A stretch of 64,000 nt of DNA from Delphinapterus leucas (Eukaryota; Chordata; Mammalia; Artiodactyla; Monodontidae): NCBI RefSeq assembly GCF_002288925.2, contig NW_022098069.1:77096828-77160827 (forward strand), given 5' to 3'. Both the position numbers and the translations under genes were made by a program. Under the pieces are notes generated by a model. The model made no database searches. It had not been told where the DNA came from and saw only the letters and a program-made list of their open reading frames with translations. This document shows, one piece after another, positions 47,669 to 58,719 of the stretch; the first letter of the stretch is position 1, and every line of letters starts with the position of its first letter.

Positions 47669-47756
47669 TATACACTAATATGTATAAAGTGGATAACTAA
47701 TAAGAACCTGCTGTATAAAAAAATAAATAAAATAAAATTCAAAAATTAAAAAAAAA
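47669..47756 (+). mobile_element. Very short L1 3' end
   Basis: 'tacactaatatgtataaagtggataactaataagaacctgctgtataaa' plus an A-rich tail. The near-perfect duplication agaaaattga / agaaaatcga at 47,659-47,668 and 47,757-47,766 defines an 88-bp, heavily 5'-truncated insertion. Confidence 0.85.
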
Positions 47757-47906
47757 AGAAAATCGACAGTACTTTTACTCCAACTAATATATTTCCATTG
47801 AAGGGGGAGTTGTTAAATATTGGGCATTTGAGACCTTCAGGTTTCCTGGACATTAAATCCTTAAGGCAGCCATTTATTTTTCTTACATAAAATGTGATTC
47901 TGTCTA

Positions 47907-48126
47907 GAAAAAATGGTAGCGATGAACCGGTTTGCAAGGCAGAAATAGAGACGTAGATGTAGAGAACAAATGTATGGACACCAAGGGGGGAAAGCAGTGG
48001 GGTGGTGGTGGCAGGATGAATTGGGAGATGGGGATTGACATGTATACACTAATATGTGTAAAATAGATAACTAGTAAGAACCCGCTGTACAAAAATAAAT
48101 AAAATAAAATTTAAACAACAACAACA
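47907..48126 (+). mobile_element. L1 3' end with TSD
   Basis: Contains 'gcagaaatagagacgtagatgtagagaac', the 3'UTR G-rich block and 'gtaagaacccgctgtac', then an A-rich tail. The 18-bp duplication at 47,889-47,906 and 48,127-48,144 (aaaatgtgattc.g.cta) has two mismatches. Confidence 0.9.
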
Positions 48127-48239
48127 AAAATGTGATTCCGACTAAAAGCCATACGTCAACACTTAGGAGTTGGTGAAATAAGAATTACATACATAAAAGA
48201 AGTAAAATACAATTTCAAGCTACTATAGTCTATAGGGTT

Positions 48240-48475
48240 TCAAATAACTAACCTGACTTATAGGCATTGTTCTAAACAATTAACATGTACTAACTAATTT
48301 AATTTGTATCACAATATTATGAAATAGGTTAATTTTTCATTATACAAGTGAAGAAACTGAGACACAGATGTTATTAAAACTGCTCTCAAGTTGTATATAG
48401 TCAGTGGGTGGCAGAGCTGAATTCCCAGCCTAGGCACCCTGCATTGGTAAGCACTATGCAATGCTGCTTTCTGAT
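48240..48475 (+). mobile_element. MIR SINE, nearly complete
   Basis: Ordered landmarks: 'catgtactaactaatttaatttgtatcacaatattatgaaatagg', 'tacaagtgaagaaactgagacacag', 'gtcagtgggtggcagagctgaattcccagcctaggcaccctgcattggtaagcac'. One of the best preserved MIRs in the window. Confidence 0.85.
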
Positions 48476-49763
48476 AAGTCAGCAAACATAGATATTGTTT
48501 TGTGATGAATCAGAAACTTCTCTGATATCCCAGCATCTTTTTATATTAGCAACACAAGTGCCAGAAACCTATAGGAATTACCATTTCTTATCAAACTTTA
48601 GAGTTTTCACCCTTGAATCATCAGAAGTTCACTTATCTGTGAACAGAGAAAATAGACCTTTACTCTTATCTGTCATTTTAAAGCAATAAATGTGATAAGA
48701 TTTCTTTTCACTAGGGCAGCTTGCTTATTTTTGACTTTCCTTATTTTTTTTTAATAGAATAAGTTAAAACGTGGCAGCTGTTTTTCCACTGAAAGGTGTG
48801 TGAATGGCAGTGTGTCAACCTAAAAAACTGTCAATAGACCATCTCTTTCCACATGAAGCTCCCTGTTTAAACTACTTCTGGACATTTTTATTCTCCAAGC
48901 ATTTTGAGTTTTGAGTTAATCAAATTTTCTGAACTGAGTCAGGAAATATTTATTACCATTAAAAAATATAAAGGAAAAAGATAACTAATGTTTTCATTAT
49001 ACATATTTTTCCCTTTAATGCTCTCAACAGTCTCAAGTTTATGTTAAATAATATTTTAGTAGAAAATGTACATAAAGAACAAGAATGTATTTTTATTTTA
49101 AGTTATTATATTATAATAGTTTTCCTCCTTGTAGTATTCTTGAGAATCTTTTTAACAGCGCTGTCTATTTCTATTGAATATGATGCCTTTCATCATCACC
49201 AAAGATAAATCCCCATTTCTACATAGTAGTAAGCTGTGAAGTTTCAGTGTTAAGAAAGTGTGATAACATCTCCTGAAACGATAATATAGCTCTTTCTATA
49301 CTGCATCTCATCAGAGTCTCTCAAGGCAATTAGAAATAAATGGGAAAATACTGTTCTCAGGGAAAATATTTTCATAGTCAGAAACAGGTACATCCATTTC
49401 ACAGCTGGAAATATTAGCAAGAGAATGAGATTAGATAAGTAAAAGTTCACGTTTTACTGAGAATAGTCCAGCATTTTGTAGACTTATTCGTGTTCTAATC
49501 ACTAAATAATTCATTCTCCTTTTCTGTATAATTCAGTCCATGAATTGATGTTCATACGCACCGTTTTGCAGTGCAATACAAAATTTAGGAATATCAGTGC
49601 CGTGTAGAGCATTAAAGTGAATCTTGGACAAAGGTTTGAGGAAACAAATTTCTAGTGTTGTCTTTAAAATTTTTAGTAATGTAACGATGAAGATGAATAT
49701 GATTAATATAACGATGATGATAAAGGAAGCAATATATTTTATAATAACTGATAAATTACCTTC
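48476..49763. other. Unique sequence, nothing recognised
   Basis: AT-rich. The 48,700-48,880 part looks less AT-biased and has no repeat signature. No coding evidence. Confidence 0.4.
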
Positions 49764-49778
49764 AAGAAATAACCATTA

Positions 49779-49993
49779 GGGGGCTTCCCTGGTGGTGCAG
49801 TGGTTGAGAGTCCACCTGCTGATGAAGGGGACACGGGTTCGTGCCCCGGTCTGGGAGGATCCCACATGCCGCAGAGCGGCTGGGCCCGTGAGCCATGGCC
49901 TCTGAGCCTACGCATCTGGAGCCTGTGCTCCACAACGGGAGAGGCCACAACAGAGAGAGGCCCATGTACCGCAAAAAAAAAAAAAAAAAAAAA
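49779..49993 (+). mobile_element. Cetacean-type CHR SINE with perfect TSD
   Basis: Complete short-form element: 'gggcttccctggtggtgcag' head, B-box-like 'gggttcgtgccccgg', GC-rich body and A22-like tail. The duplication aagaaataaccatta (15 bp) is perfect at 49,764-49,778 and 49,994-50,008, indicating a recent insertion. Confidence 0.97.
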
Positions 49994-50008
49994 AAGAAAT
50001 AACCATTA

Positions 50009-50577
50009 AAATGTTTCTTATAACTTGTGGCTATTGTATTAAAAGTTTAAAAGAATCATTGTATTTTGTCTTCTGTTAAATATGTGATGATTCGTTCTTC
50101 CTGAAACTCTACACAATTTTGGTAAAAACATGGAATCTAATTATTTTCCAAAAATAAAATAAAAATATTGTAGCATGAATTGAATTCTCTCACACACCTA
50201 ATACTTGTAAGAATGATTTGTTGATGAAAATATAATAATGTGTTATGTCTATACACATAACCTCTCATAATTTTATCATCAATTTTACATAATTTCCCCA
50301 AATTGGGCTCAGAGTTATTTGGAGTGGAACCATCCATATAAATGCAGTACATGGCTGCCAATAACACCAGTATGGCTTTTAAGATCTCAGTACAGTTATC
50401 ACGAGTACAATTTTCACAGCCTAACCATGGTAAACCTGTCTCTGTCCCCAAACCAGTTTGAAAATAAGTTGTGCAAGTTAAAAGAAAAGAAAAGAAGAAA
50501 GGTCAGTTTAGCTCATAAACTATGATAGTAGCCAGCCATTTAAATGCTCAATCATAAATAATAATAACACTTATTTC
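50009..50577. other. AT-rich unique sequence
   Basis: No repeat recognised. The minus-strand frame 50,137-50,451 (104 codons) has no known domain and AT-driven composition. Confidence 0.4.
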
Positions 50578-50590
50578 AAGAATAGTTAAG

Positions 50591-50715
50591 GGAATTCCTT
50601 GGCGGTCCAGTGATTAGGATTTGGCACTTTCACTGCCGTGGCCTGTGTTCAATCCCTGATAGGGGAACTAAGATCCCACAGGTCCTGTGGTATGGCCAAA
50701 AAAAAAAAAAAAAAA
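50591..50715 (+). mobile_element. Older short CHR-family SINE
   Basis: 'gaattccttggcggtccagtg' head, 'gttcaatccctgatagggg' B-box region, 'gtatggcc' and an A tail. The duplication aagaat(a/g)gttaag at 50,578-50,590 and 50,716-50,728 has one mismatch. Confidence 0.93.
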
Positions 50716-50880
50716 AAGAATGGTTAAGATGCTCTGTGTAATTTATTTCAGTAAGATTGTTTCTGTGTGGAAAAAAAAAAGATTAGTAGACATAATAATA
50801 AAAATCCTCTATAGTACTCATCTTCAACGTTTCTTTAACACAAATGTATTAATAGAGTGATGTCAGTGATGTCCTTATTT

Positions 50881-53090
50881 TTTAAAAAAAATTTAGGACC
50901 ATATCATTTATCTATTTTATATAGAGTAGTTTGTATCTGCTAATCCCAAACTCCTAATTTATCCCTCCCTCACCCCCTTTCCCCTCTGGTAACCATAAGT
51001 TAGTTTCCTATGTCTGTGGGTCTGTTTCTGCTTCATAAATAAGTTCATTTGTTTCATATTTTAGATTCCACATATAAGTGATATCATATGGTATCTTTCT
51101 CTTTCTGACTTACTTCACTTAGTATGATAATCTCTAGGTTCTTTCATGTTGCTGCAAATGACATTATTTCATTCTTTTTTATGGCTGAGTAATATTCCAT
51201 TGCACAAACATACCACATCTTCTTTATCCATTCATTTGTTGATGGACTTTTAAGTTGCTTCCATGTCTTGGCTATTGTGAATAGTGCTGCTATGAACATT
51301 GGGTTGCATGTATCTTTTCGAATTAAAGTTTTCTCCAGATATATGCCCAGGAGTGGGATTGCTGGATCATATGGTGGCTCTATTTTTGGGTTTTTAAGGA
51401 ACCTCCATACCATTTTCCATAGTGGCTGCACCAATTTACATTCTCACCAACAGTGTAGGAGGGTTCCATTTCTCTACACCCTCTCCAGCATTTGTTGTTT
51501 GTAGACCTTTCAATGATGACTATTTTGACTGGTGTGAGGTGATACCTCATTGTAGTTTTGATTTTTATTTCTCTAATAATTAGTGATGTTGAGCATTTTT
51601 TCATGTTCCTGTTGGCCATCTGTATATCTTCTTTGGAGAAATGTCTATTTAGGTCTTTTGCCCATTATTTGATTAGGTTGTTTGTTTTATTGTTATTGAA
51701 TTGTATGAGTTATCTGTATACTTTGGAAATTAAGCCCTTGTCAGTCACATTGTTTGCAGATATTTTCTCCCAGTCCATAGATTGTCTTTTTGTTTTGTTT
51801 ATGGTTTCCTTTGTTGTGCAAAGGTTTATTAGTTTGATAATGTCTCATTTGTTTATTGTTGCTTTTATTTCTATTGCCTTGGGAGACTGACCTAAGAAAA
51901 CATTGGTATGATTTATGTCAGAAAATGTTTTGCCTATGTTCTTTTCTAGGAGTTTTATGGGGTTATGTCCTATATTTAAGTCTTTAAGCCATTTTGAGTT
52001 TATTTTTGTGTATTGTGAGAGGGTGTGTTCTAACTTTGTTGATTTACATGCAGCTGTTCAAATTCTTCAACACCACTTGCTGAAGAGACTGTCTTTTCTC
52101 CATTGTATATTCTTGCCTCCTTTGTCAACGATTAATAGACCATAGATGTGTGGGTTTACTTCTGGGCTCTCTATTCTGTTCCATTGAACCATATGTCTGT
52201 TTTTGTGTCAATACCATGAAGTTTTGATTCCTGTAGCCTTGTAGTATTGTCTGAAGTGGGAGAGGGTTATGCCTCTAGATTTTTTCTTTTTCCTCAGGAG
52301 TCCTTTGGCAATCCTGGGTCTTTTATGGTTCCATATAAATTTTAAGAGTATTTGTTCTAGCTCTGTGAAAAATGTCATAGGTAATTTGATAGGGATCACA
52401 TTAAATCTGTAGATTGCTTTGGATAGTATGACCATTTTAACAACATTAATTCTTCCAATACAAGAGCATGGGATATCTTTCCATTTCTTTGAATCATCTT
52501 CAGTTTCCTTGATCAATGTTTTATAAACCTGCTTGGTCAGGTTTATTCTTAAGTAATTTGTTTTTTGTTTTTGGATGTGATTGTAAAAGGGGTTGTTTTT
52601 TCACTTTCCCTTTCTGATATTTCATTGTTAGTGTAAAGATATGCAACAGATTTCTGTATGTTAATCGTGTATCCTGTTACCTTGCTAAATTCGTTTATCA
52701 GTTCTAGTAGTTTTTGTGTGAATGCTTTAGGGTTTTCTATAAATATATTGTCATGTCATCAGCATTTAATGACAACTTTCCCTCTTCTCATCCAATTTGG
52801 ATATATTTTATTTCTTTTTCTTGTGTGATTGCTGTGGCTAGGGCTTTCAATACTATGTTGAATAGAAGTGGTGACAGTAGGCATCCTTGTATTGTTCCAG
52901 ATCTTAGTGGGAAGGCTTTCAGTTTTTTACCATGGAGTATTATGTTGGCAATGGGCTTGTCATAAATAGCTTTTATTGTTGAGATATGTTCCCTCTATAT
53001 CACTTTGGTAAGAGTTTTTATCATGAATGGACATTGAATTTTATCAAATGCATTTTTTGCATCTATTGATATGATCATGTGGTTTTTGTT
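50881..53090 (-). mobile_element. 5'-truncated L1 (2.2 kb)
   Basis: The 3'UTR and roughly the C-terminal half of ORF2 are on the minus strand. The duplication gatgtccttattt (50,868-50,880) / gatatccttattt (53,091-53,103) has one mismatch and fixes both ends. Reverse-transcriptase remains are at 52,995-53,240 ([10 protein letters not shown]), followed by 52,208-52,516 and the C-terminal region at 51,144-51,619 ([18 protein letters not shown]). It is broken by stops and shifts. Confidence 0.94.
51125..53085 (-). pseudogene. L1 ORF2 C-terminal pseudogene
   Basis: Partial ORF2 of the L1 at 50,881-53,090, starting inside the reverse-transcriptase domain. Open segments lie in at least three frames: 52,995-53,240, 52,208-52,516, 51,380-51,619 and 51,144-51,434, the last ending in the conserved [17 protein letters not shown]. 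No endonuclease domain is present, so no autonomous function is possible. Confidence 0.9.
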
Positions 53091-53103
53091 GATATCCTTA
53101 TTT

Positions 53104-55505
53104 CTGAGTAAGAAATCCAAAAGCCAGCTCATATACAAAAGTAATTTTAAAAACCTGGCAAAACTGTCAGAATCAACATGATCAGAGCCTTGGAAACTAA
53201 TCAAAAGCTTGTGGGGAGCACTTCCTTTGGAACAAAACAAAACATTGAATATCTTTAAGAACAGTGAGCTTTGCGGTGTTTTAACTAACCCTAGATTCCC
53301 ATTCTGCTCCTCAGTTCAGTGGTAGCCTTGAAAATAACAGGCCATATTCCCAGAACTGGGACATGTAAGAGAAGAATGAAACTCATTCACAAATTGTCCT
53401 TATTTGATATGTCTGGTGATTTCCTGGAAAACCCACTCAAAAGGCTTGTCTTTATTTCACCAAACCAGAACTTGCCTTTTTTAAAGCTGCTGCCTAGGGA
53501 CATTTGTTCAAAATGCTTAGAGAAAAATGTTTTAGTCACTGCTGCTGAGTCAATGGTTAGTAGTAGAGGCAGATACTAAACCAGCTAAAAAGCTTGGAAG
53601 GAAAGGCTGGAGAGTGAGATTCCTTGGGGAATAAGGCCTCTGAAAAGGCTTGACATATTCTTGGGCAACTAGAAGGACATACACATGCCCAGGGCTGTGC
53701 ACGTGCTTGGGAAAGGCCTAAAAACCCCCTGACCTCTCACATCTGGTTGGCCTTGAGACTCTGCATGTGCAGAATTTGAAGGCTAAGGTAAAGTTATAAA
53801 CTTCTTGGCCGAGTCTTAAAGGTGTGCCCTAACAAACACAGAACCCCTTTGCAAACCCACACACAGAACTGGGAGAGCTTTTGGTTTAAAGCATTTGAGG
53901 AGTACTCTGTTCAATCATTAGACAATAAGCTAACAGAGGAGAGACTTCAGTGGCTGTATATGAGAAAGAATATACACTTTATAAAATTAATGCAGAGAAT
54001 TCATTAAACAAACAACCAACAAATACAACAAGCAGCAACAACAAACTATGCAGAGGAAGGAAACTGTGATTTCCAGAGTTGCCACATTATAATATTCAAA
54101 ATGTCTAAAATTTAAACAAAAATTATGAGGCCCACAAAGAAACCAGTGCTGTGGCACATACACAAAAATATCAGTGATCAAAACAATCTGAGGAACCACA
54201 GACATTATATTTACTAGACAAACTCAGCTATTTCTAGTACGTGCAAAGAGCTAAAAGAAACCTTGTTAAAAGTACTAATAGAATGCATTAAAATGTTGCC
54301 TCATTAAATAAAGAATATTAATAAAGAGATATAAAGTTTAAAGAGAAATTGAACACAAATAGTGGAGTTGAAAAATACAACTGAAATGAAAAATCCACTA
54401 GAGGGACTAATATTCTGTAAGCATGCAGAAGAAAGAATTATTGTTCTTGGAAATGAGTCAGCTGAGATTTTCATCTGAAGAAAAATGAACATAACCTCAA
54501 AGACCTGTGTCACAACTTAAAGCATACTAACATATGCATAATGGAAGTCCTGAAGGAGTTCAGAGAGAGAAAGGAGCAGAAGGGTATTTGAAGAAATAAT
54601 GGCAGAAAACTTTCTAAATTTGATGAAAGAGATTCATTAACCAATACATCCTAGACGCTCAACAAACTTCAAGTGGAATAAACGAAAAAGAAGCTATGCT
54701 TAAACACATCAAAATCAACTGATGAAAAAAAAAATCAACTGATGAAAGCCAAAACAATGAGGGAATCTTAAAAGCAGCAAGGAAGAAGTGACTCCTCACA
54801 TGCTAGGGGATCCATAGTAAGATTTGATTTTATCAAATTACACCTGATTTCTCACGAGAACTCATGAAGGCCAGATGTCAAAGAGAAGACATATTCAAAC
54901 TGCTTAAAGAAAAGTAAAAAACTGCAAAACCTAAATTCTATATTTGTAAGAAATATCTTTCAAAATGAGGGAGGAATTAAGACATTCTGAGATTTAAAAA
55001 AAAAAAAGGGATACTTTTATTGCCAGCTTACCTACTCTACAAAAAATGCTAAGAAATTAGGCAGTAACTTGAAACTAAGAAAAAAATAAGGAATTCTAGT
55101 ATAGGTAACTACATGTGTAAAAATAAAAGATAGTATGACTGTACTTTTTTGTTTTTTTTCCTATCTTATTTAAAAGAAAACTGCATAAAGAAATGCTTGT
55201 GCATATATGTTAATGGGCACACAATGTATAAAGATGTAATTTGTGACTATAACAGCATAAAGAGGAGTGGAATTATGTAGAAACAAATATTTTTATGTTT
55301 TTGTAATTAAGTTGTTACTAATATAAACTATATTATTATGTACCAAATAGTTTACTGTAATAATCCCCAGGGAAACCATGAAGAAACAAATTCAAAGTAT
55401 GTAGTACAAAAAAAATGACAAGAGAATAGAAAAGATACCCTAGGAAATAGCTACTTAACACAAAATAAGGTGGTTATGGAGGAACTGAGAAACAAAATGT
55501 TCATA
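53104..55505 (+). mobile_element. HAL1-like half-LINE relic
   Basis: A L1-related element with ORF1-like but no ORF2 sequence. 53,990-54,530 matches the ORF1 upstream and coiled-coil region ('agagaattcattaaac', 'gaggaaggaaactgtgatttcc', 'gaaatgaaaaatccactagaggg'). 54,590-55,060 matches the ORF1 C-terminal domain (MAENFLNLMKEIH and later blocks). 55,100-55,505 matches the HAL1-type 3' part ('catatatgttaatgggcacacaatgtataaag'). Many stops. 53,104-53,780 is probably its 5'UTR but is less clear. The L1 at 50,881-53,090 inserted at its upstream edge. Confidence 0.75.
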
Positions 55506-55599
55506 TCTGCTACTTTATTCCATTCACTTATGTTGGGATTCTGTACTTGAGTATTTCGACATTTTTCTTGCTAAGTTTACCATTGTCTTTACACTGCCA

Positions 55600-56745
55600 A
55601 CGCGATCTTCACACTGATCTTTACAATGTTTAATTTTAGTTCTGCTTTAAGTCTTTCAACAGCATTCTGAACAACACATGCTCTCTTTCTTCTCCTTATT
55701 TAATGACAACACACAGTTCTGGCTTCTTCTTACTCTCTGGCTACTTGAGTTTTATCAATTTACTTCTCTAACCAAACCGTTACGTCTGTTCTTTAAAGTT
55801 GTGTCTTGGACTTTCTTCTTTTCTCACTCTTTATGCACTTTTCATTTGCAAAACTCACTCATTCAAATGGCTTTAGCTAATTTCCCTATTTCAGCAATTC
55901 TAAATTTAAAAATATGATCTAAATCTTTCTTCAGAGATCAAGGATTTATAACCTAATACTTGCTTAAGGTTCACTCTTGACTACCTTTAGCTATATCAAC
56001 CTTAAAAAGCCCCAAACTGAACATCCTTCTCTGGTAACCAGCTTGGCATATGCATTGCTTAAGTTATTTAAGCCTGTGACCTGTATTTCACCCATAACAT
56101 TTTTCTTCTCTGTTACATTTTCACTTCTTTTATCTTAAATATAAAAAATATCAAACTGAGCTTATAAAATATATCTCAAATTCATCCATTCCTCTCCTTT
56201 TCTACTGCCTATACACTCATAATTCAAGGTTGTCTTTTATCAAGACAATTGCTATAATCACTTCACTAAGTTTATATTTTCTCCCTTGCCATCTCTAATT
56301 TTCTAGTCCACCTTCATCATAAGCTTCATTATGATGAGAAAGATTTCTTTCCCAAACAACAAAAATGACAAGATCTCAACAAATATTTGTATATAGGACA
56401 AATATTCTCTGGGAATGCCACTCTTCTCTCAGATTTCTCTAATGCATAAAGTGTTTTTATTCCACCGGGCATTTTGTACACTAAAAACCCTTCCATCCAA
56501 AATTTCCCCATGCACTCCTATTCATCCTGCAGATCTTTACCGAAAAGCCACTTTTTGGACTTCCCTGAACCTTCTCTGACACTTGCATGTCAAACAGAAC
56601 TTCTGTAATCTATTCTCAAAGGAAGATTCCTTTCCCTATAGTTGCTACCATAAGGTATAATCATATATTTGTGAGGTTATTATTTAATAGTTTTCTTCTT
56701 TATTAGACTATAAGGTTTTTTAGAGTAGGTCTGGTGAATATCATC
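55600..56745 (+). mobile_element. Long L2 relic (ORF2 to 3' end)
   Basis: Co-linear with L2 ORF2: 'agtctttcaacagcattctgaacaacac' (L2 LSAAFDTVDH motif DNA), a drifted FNYHLYADD-like zone near 55,830-55,870, 'aaaatatatctcaaattcatcc' (56,165-56,190), then 3' blocks 'cactttttggacttccctgaacc' and 'agactataaggttttttagagtagg'. No open frame is left. Confidence 0.65.
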
Positions 56746-57966
56746 TTCCAGAATATGCTAGTTTTCTTTGGTGAGAGGAGGGATTCTATTGGAGACTGAG
56801 GAAGAGACATGTAAATTATTTCAAAAATGGATTTGGAACAATAGTGATCTCATGCCATGAACTTAGTAGTATAATTGACAAAGAGCTCTGTTTTCCTGTA
56901 TTAATCCTATAAATCATTTTCAGATCTCAAAGATCCCCTGAATAAAAATTTTTATATCTACAATTCATGGTATATCAGCATGATCAGAAAGTTGTAAATA
57001 TAATACTATAATGATAATTGTAAACAATTTTTAGTACAAAATTATATTTTCATTTGGCCAACATATTAGACATTTTTCTATGATTCTTCTTTTCTACAGA
57101 AAAGCTATCAACTTTAATGCAAATCAGTAGTGTACAAAGAGAAAACTTCATGGTTTTCCTTTTTTTTTTTTTAGTAAGCTGAAAAGTCTTGCCACAAATT
57201 CCTATTATGCAAATATTAATGACATACAACATATCGTATATGATATAAGAGCAAGTGGATTTTTAAAAAATTTAAAACTGAAAATAATTTTTCATCAACT
57301 TTCCTTTATAAAAATGTACTTAAGTTTCCTTACACTTCTTAGAATTTTAAAATTTCTTTTTTTATATAAATGCTAACAAATTATAAGACAAATATAATAA
57401 TTCCATCTTATTTAACTGGCCTAAGATCTCATAAGATTTTATTTACATAAAGATTGGTTCTAGAGATTTAATTTAAAGCTGTAAATTGCTTTTAATTCAT
57501 GCTGTTTGCAACATGAAAATCTACTGACAGTGTTGAATAGTAAAGCTACTAAAACCATAAGTTAAAGCAGTATGAATGAAAATCTAGCCTAAGACAAAGT
57601 TTTATATGAAATTTTGAATCTTGTTGCTGAATATATAATCAGGTTAAGAAAAATTAAGTATGTATGAAATTATGATCATATATTTTGGTTTCTTGATTTC
57701 TCTTGTAAGATCATATATGTATAAAAGTACTGATGTGGAAAGTAATAGTAAACAATAAAAATTCTCTTTATTGTAAAAAAGAAGTTCTTGATTTTTTTCT
57801 GTACTTACTTCTGGATCCAACTTGAGAGAAGGACATAGAGATTTTGTCTGCACAAAGAGACATATTAAACAATTATTCATTTTAATCTGATATTCAAATT
57901 TAACTGTGTCCTTCTATCTGGTAACTCTATATCTCCTTTGAATGATTAATCTGCAGCTAATCAGAC
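56746..57966. other. AT-rich unique sequence
   Basis: Nothing recognised apart from short homopolymer runs. Confidence 0.4.
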
Positions 57967-57976
57967 TAATAAAGTT

Positions 57977-58700
57977 CTTCTTTTCTCCATTAAGTTCTCA
58001 GGCTGAGCAGCCTGATCTGGGGGCTTCTACTCCAACAACTAGGGAGCAGACCCAGCCCCTGACAGGGCAGTGACAACTACAAAGCAAAGGGGAGGCTCCG
58101 CTCAATATCAAGGGTAGGCTCTGGTCACCATAACGCCAATCAAACCCCCTATCAAGGGGATAACAGCACAAGCTTCTGGACAAACCTCACCCACCAAGGG
58201 ACAGACACAAGAAGCAAGAGGATCTACAGTCCTGCAGCCTGTGGGAAGGAGACCACAAACACAGTAAGTCTGACAAAATGAGAAGACAAAGAAATATGTT
58301 GCAGATGAAGGAGCAAGATAAAAACCCACAAGAACAACTAAATGAAGAGGAGATAGGCAAACTATCCAAAACAGAAATCAGAGTAATGATTGTAAAGATG
58401 ATCAAAGATCTCAGAAACAGAATGGAGGGATGGAATGAGAAGTTACGAGAAAACTTTAACAAAGACCTAAAAGAACTAAAGAACAAACAAAGAGAGATGA
58501 ACAAGAAAATAACTGAAATGAAAAATACACTAGAAGGAATCAATAGCAGAATAACTGAGGCAGAAGAATGGATAAGTGACCTGGAAGATAGAATGGTGGA
58601 AATCTCTGCCACAGAGCAGAATAAAGAAAAAAGAATGAAAAGAATTGATGACAGTCTCAGAGACCTCTGGGACAACATTAAATGCACCAACATTTGCATG
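57977..58700 (+). mobile_element. Internal L1 fragment: 5'UTR end plus half of ORF1
   Basis: Covers the last part of an L1 5'UTR and ORF1 up to the start of its RRM, then stops abruptly at 'aacatttgcatg' with no ORF1 C-terminus, ORF2, 3'UTR or A tail. Flanks carry taataaagtt (57,967-57,976) and taataaaatt (58,701-58,710), a 9/10 match that may be a target duplication. The junction lies inside an 11-bp perfect inverted repeat. Confidence 0.85.
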
Positions 58701-58703
58701 TAA
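58278..58703 (+). pseudogene. Truncated L1 ORF1, 141 codons still open
   Basis: ATG at 58,278 and a TAA at 58,701-58,703 supplied by the flank. The 141 residues include the N-terminal region, the whole heptad-rich coiled coil (roughly residues 35-120) and the start of the RRM (DNIKCTNI); the RNA-binding RRM and C-terminal domain are absent. No stop or frameshift interrupts it, unlike ORF1 in the full-length L1 at 15-22 kb. With no known promoter it is most simply a young dead fragment. Confidence 0.85.
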
Positions 58704-58719
58704 TAAAATTACATGCAAT

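Noticed and set aside
58187..58699. 170-codon minus-strand open frame
   Set aside because: It is the antisense shadow of the L1 ORF1 fragment on the plus strand, whose coiled-coil text is clearly recognisable.
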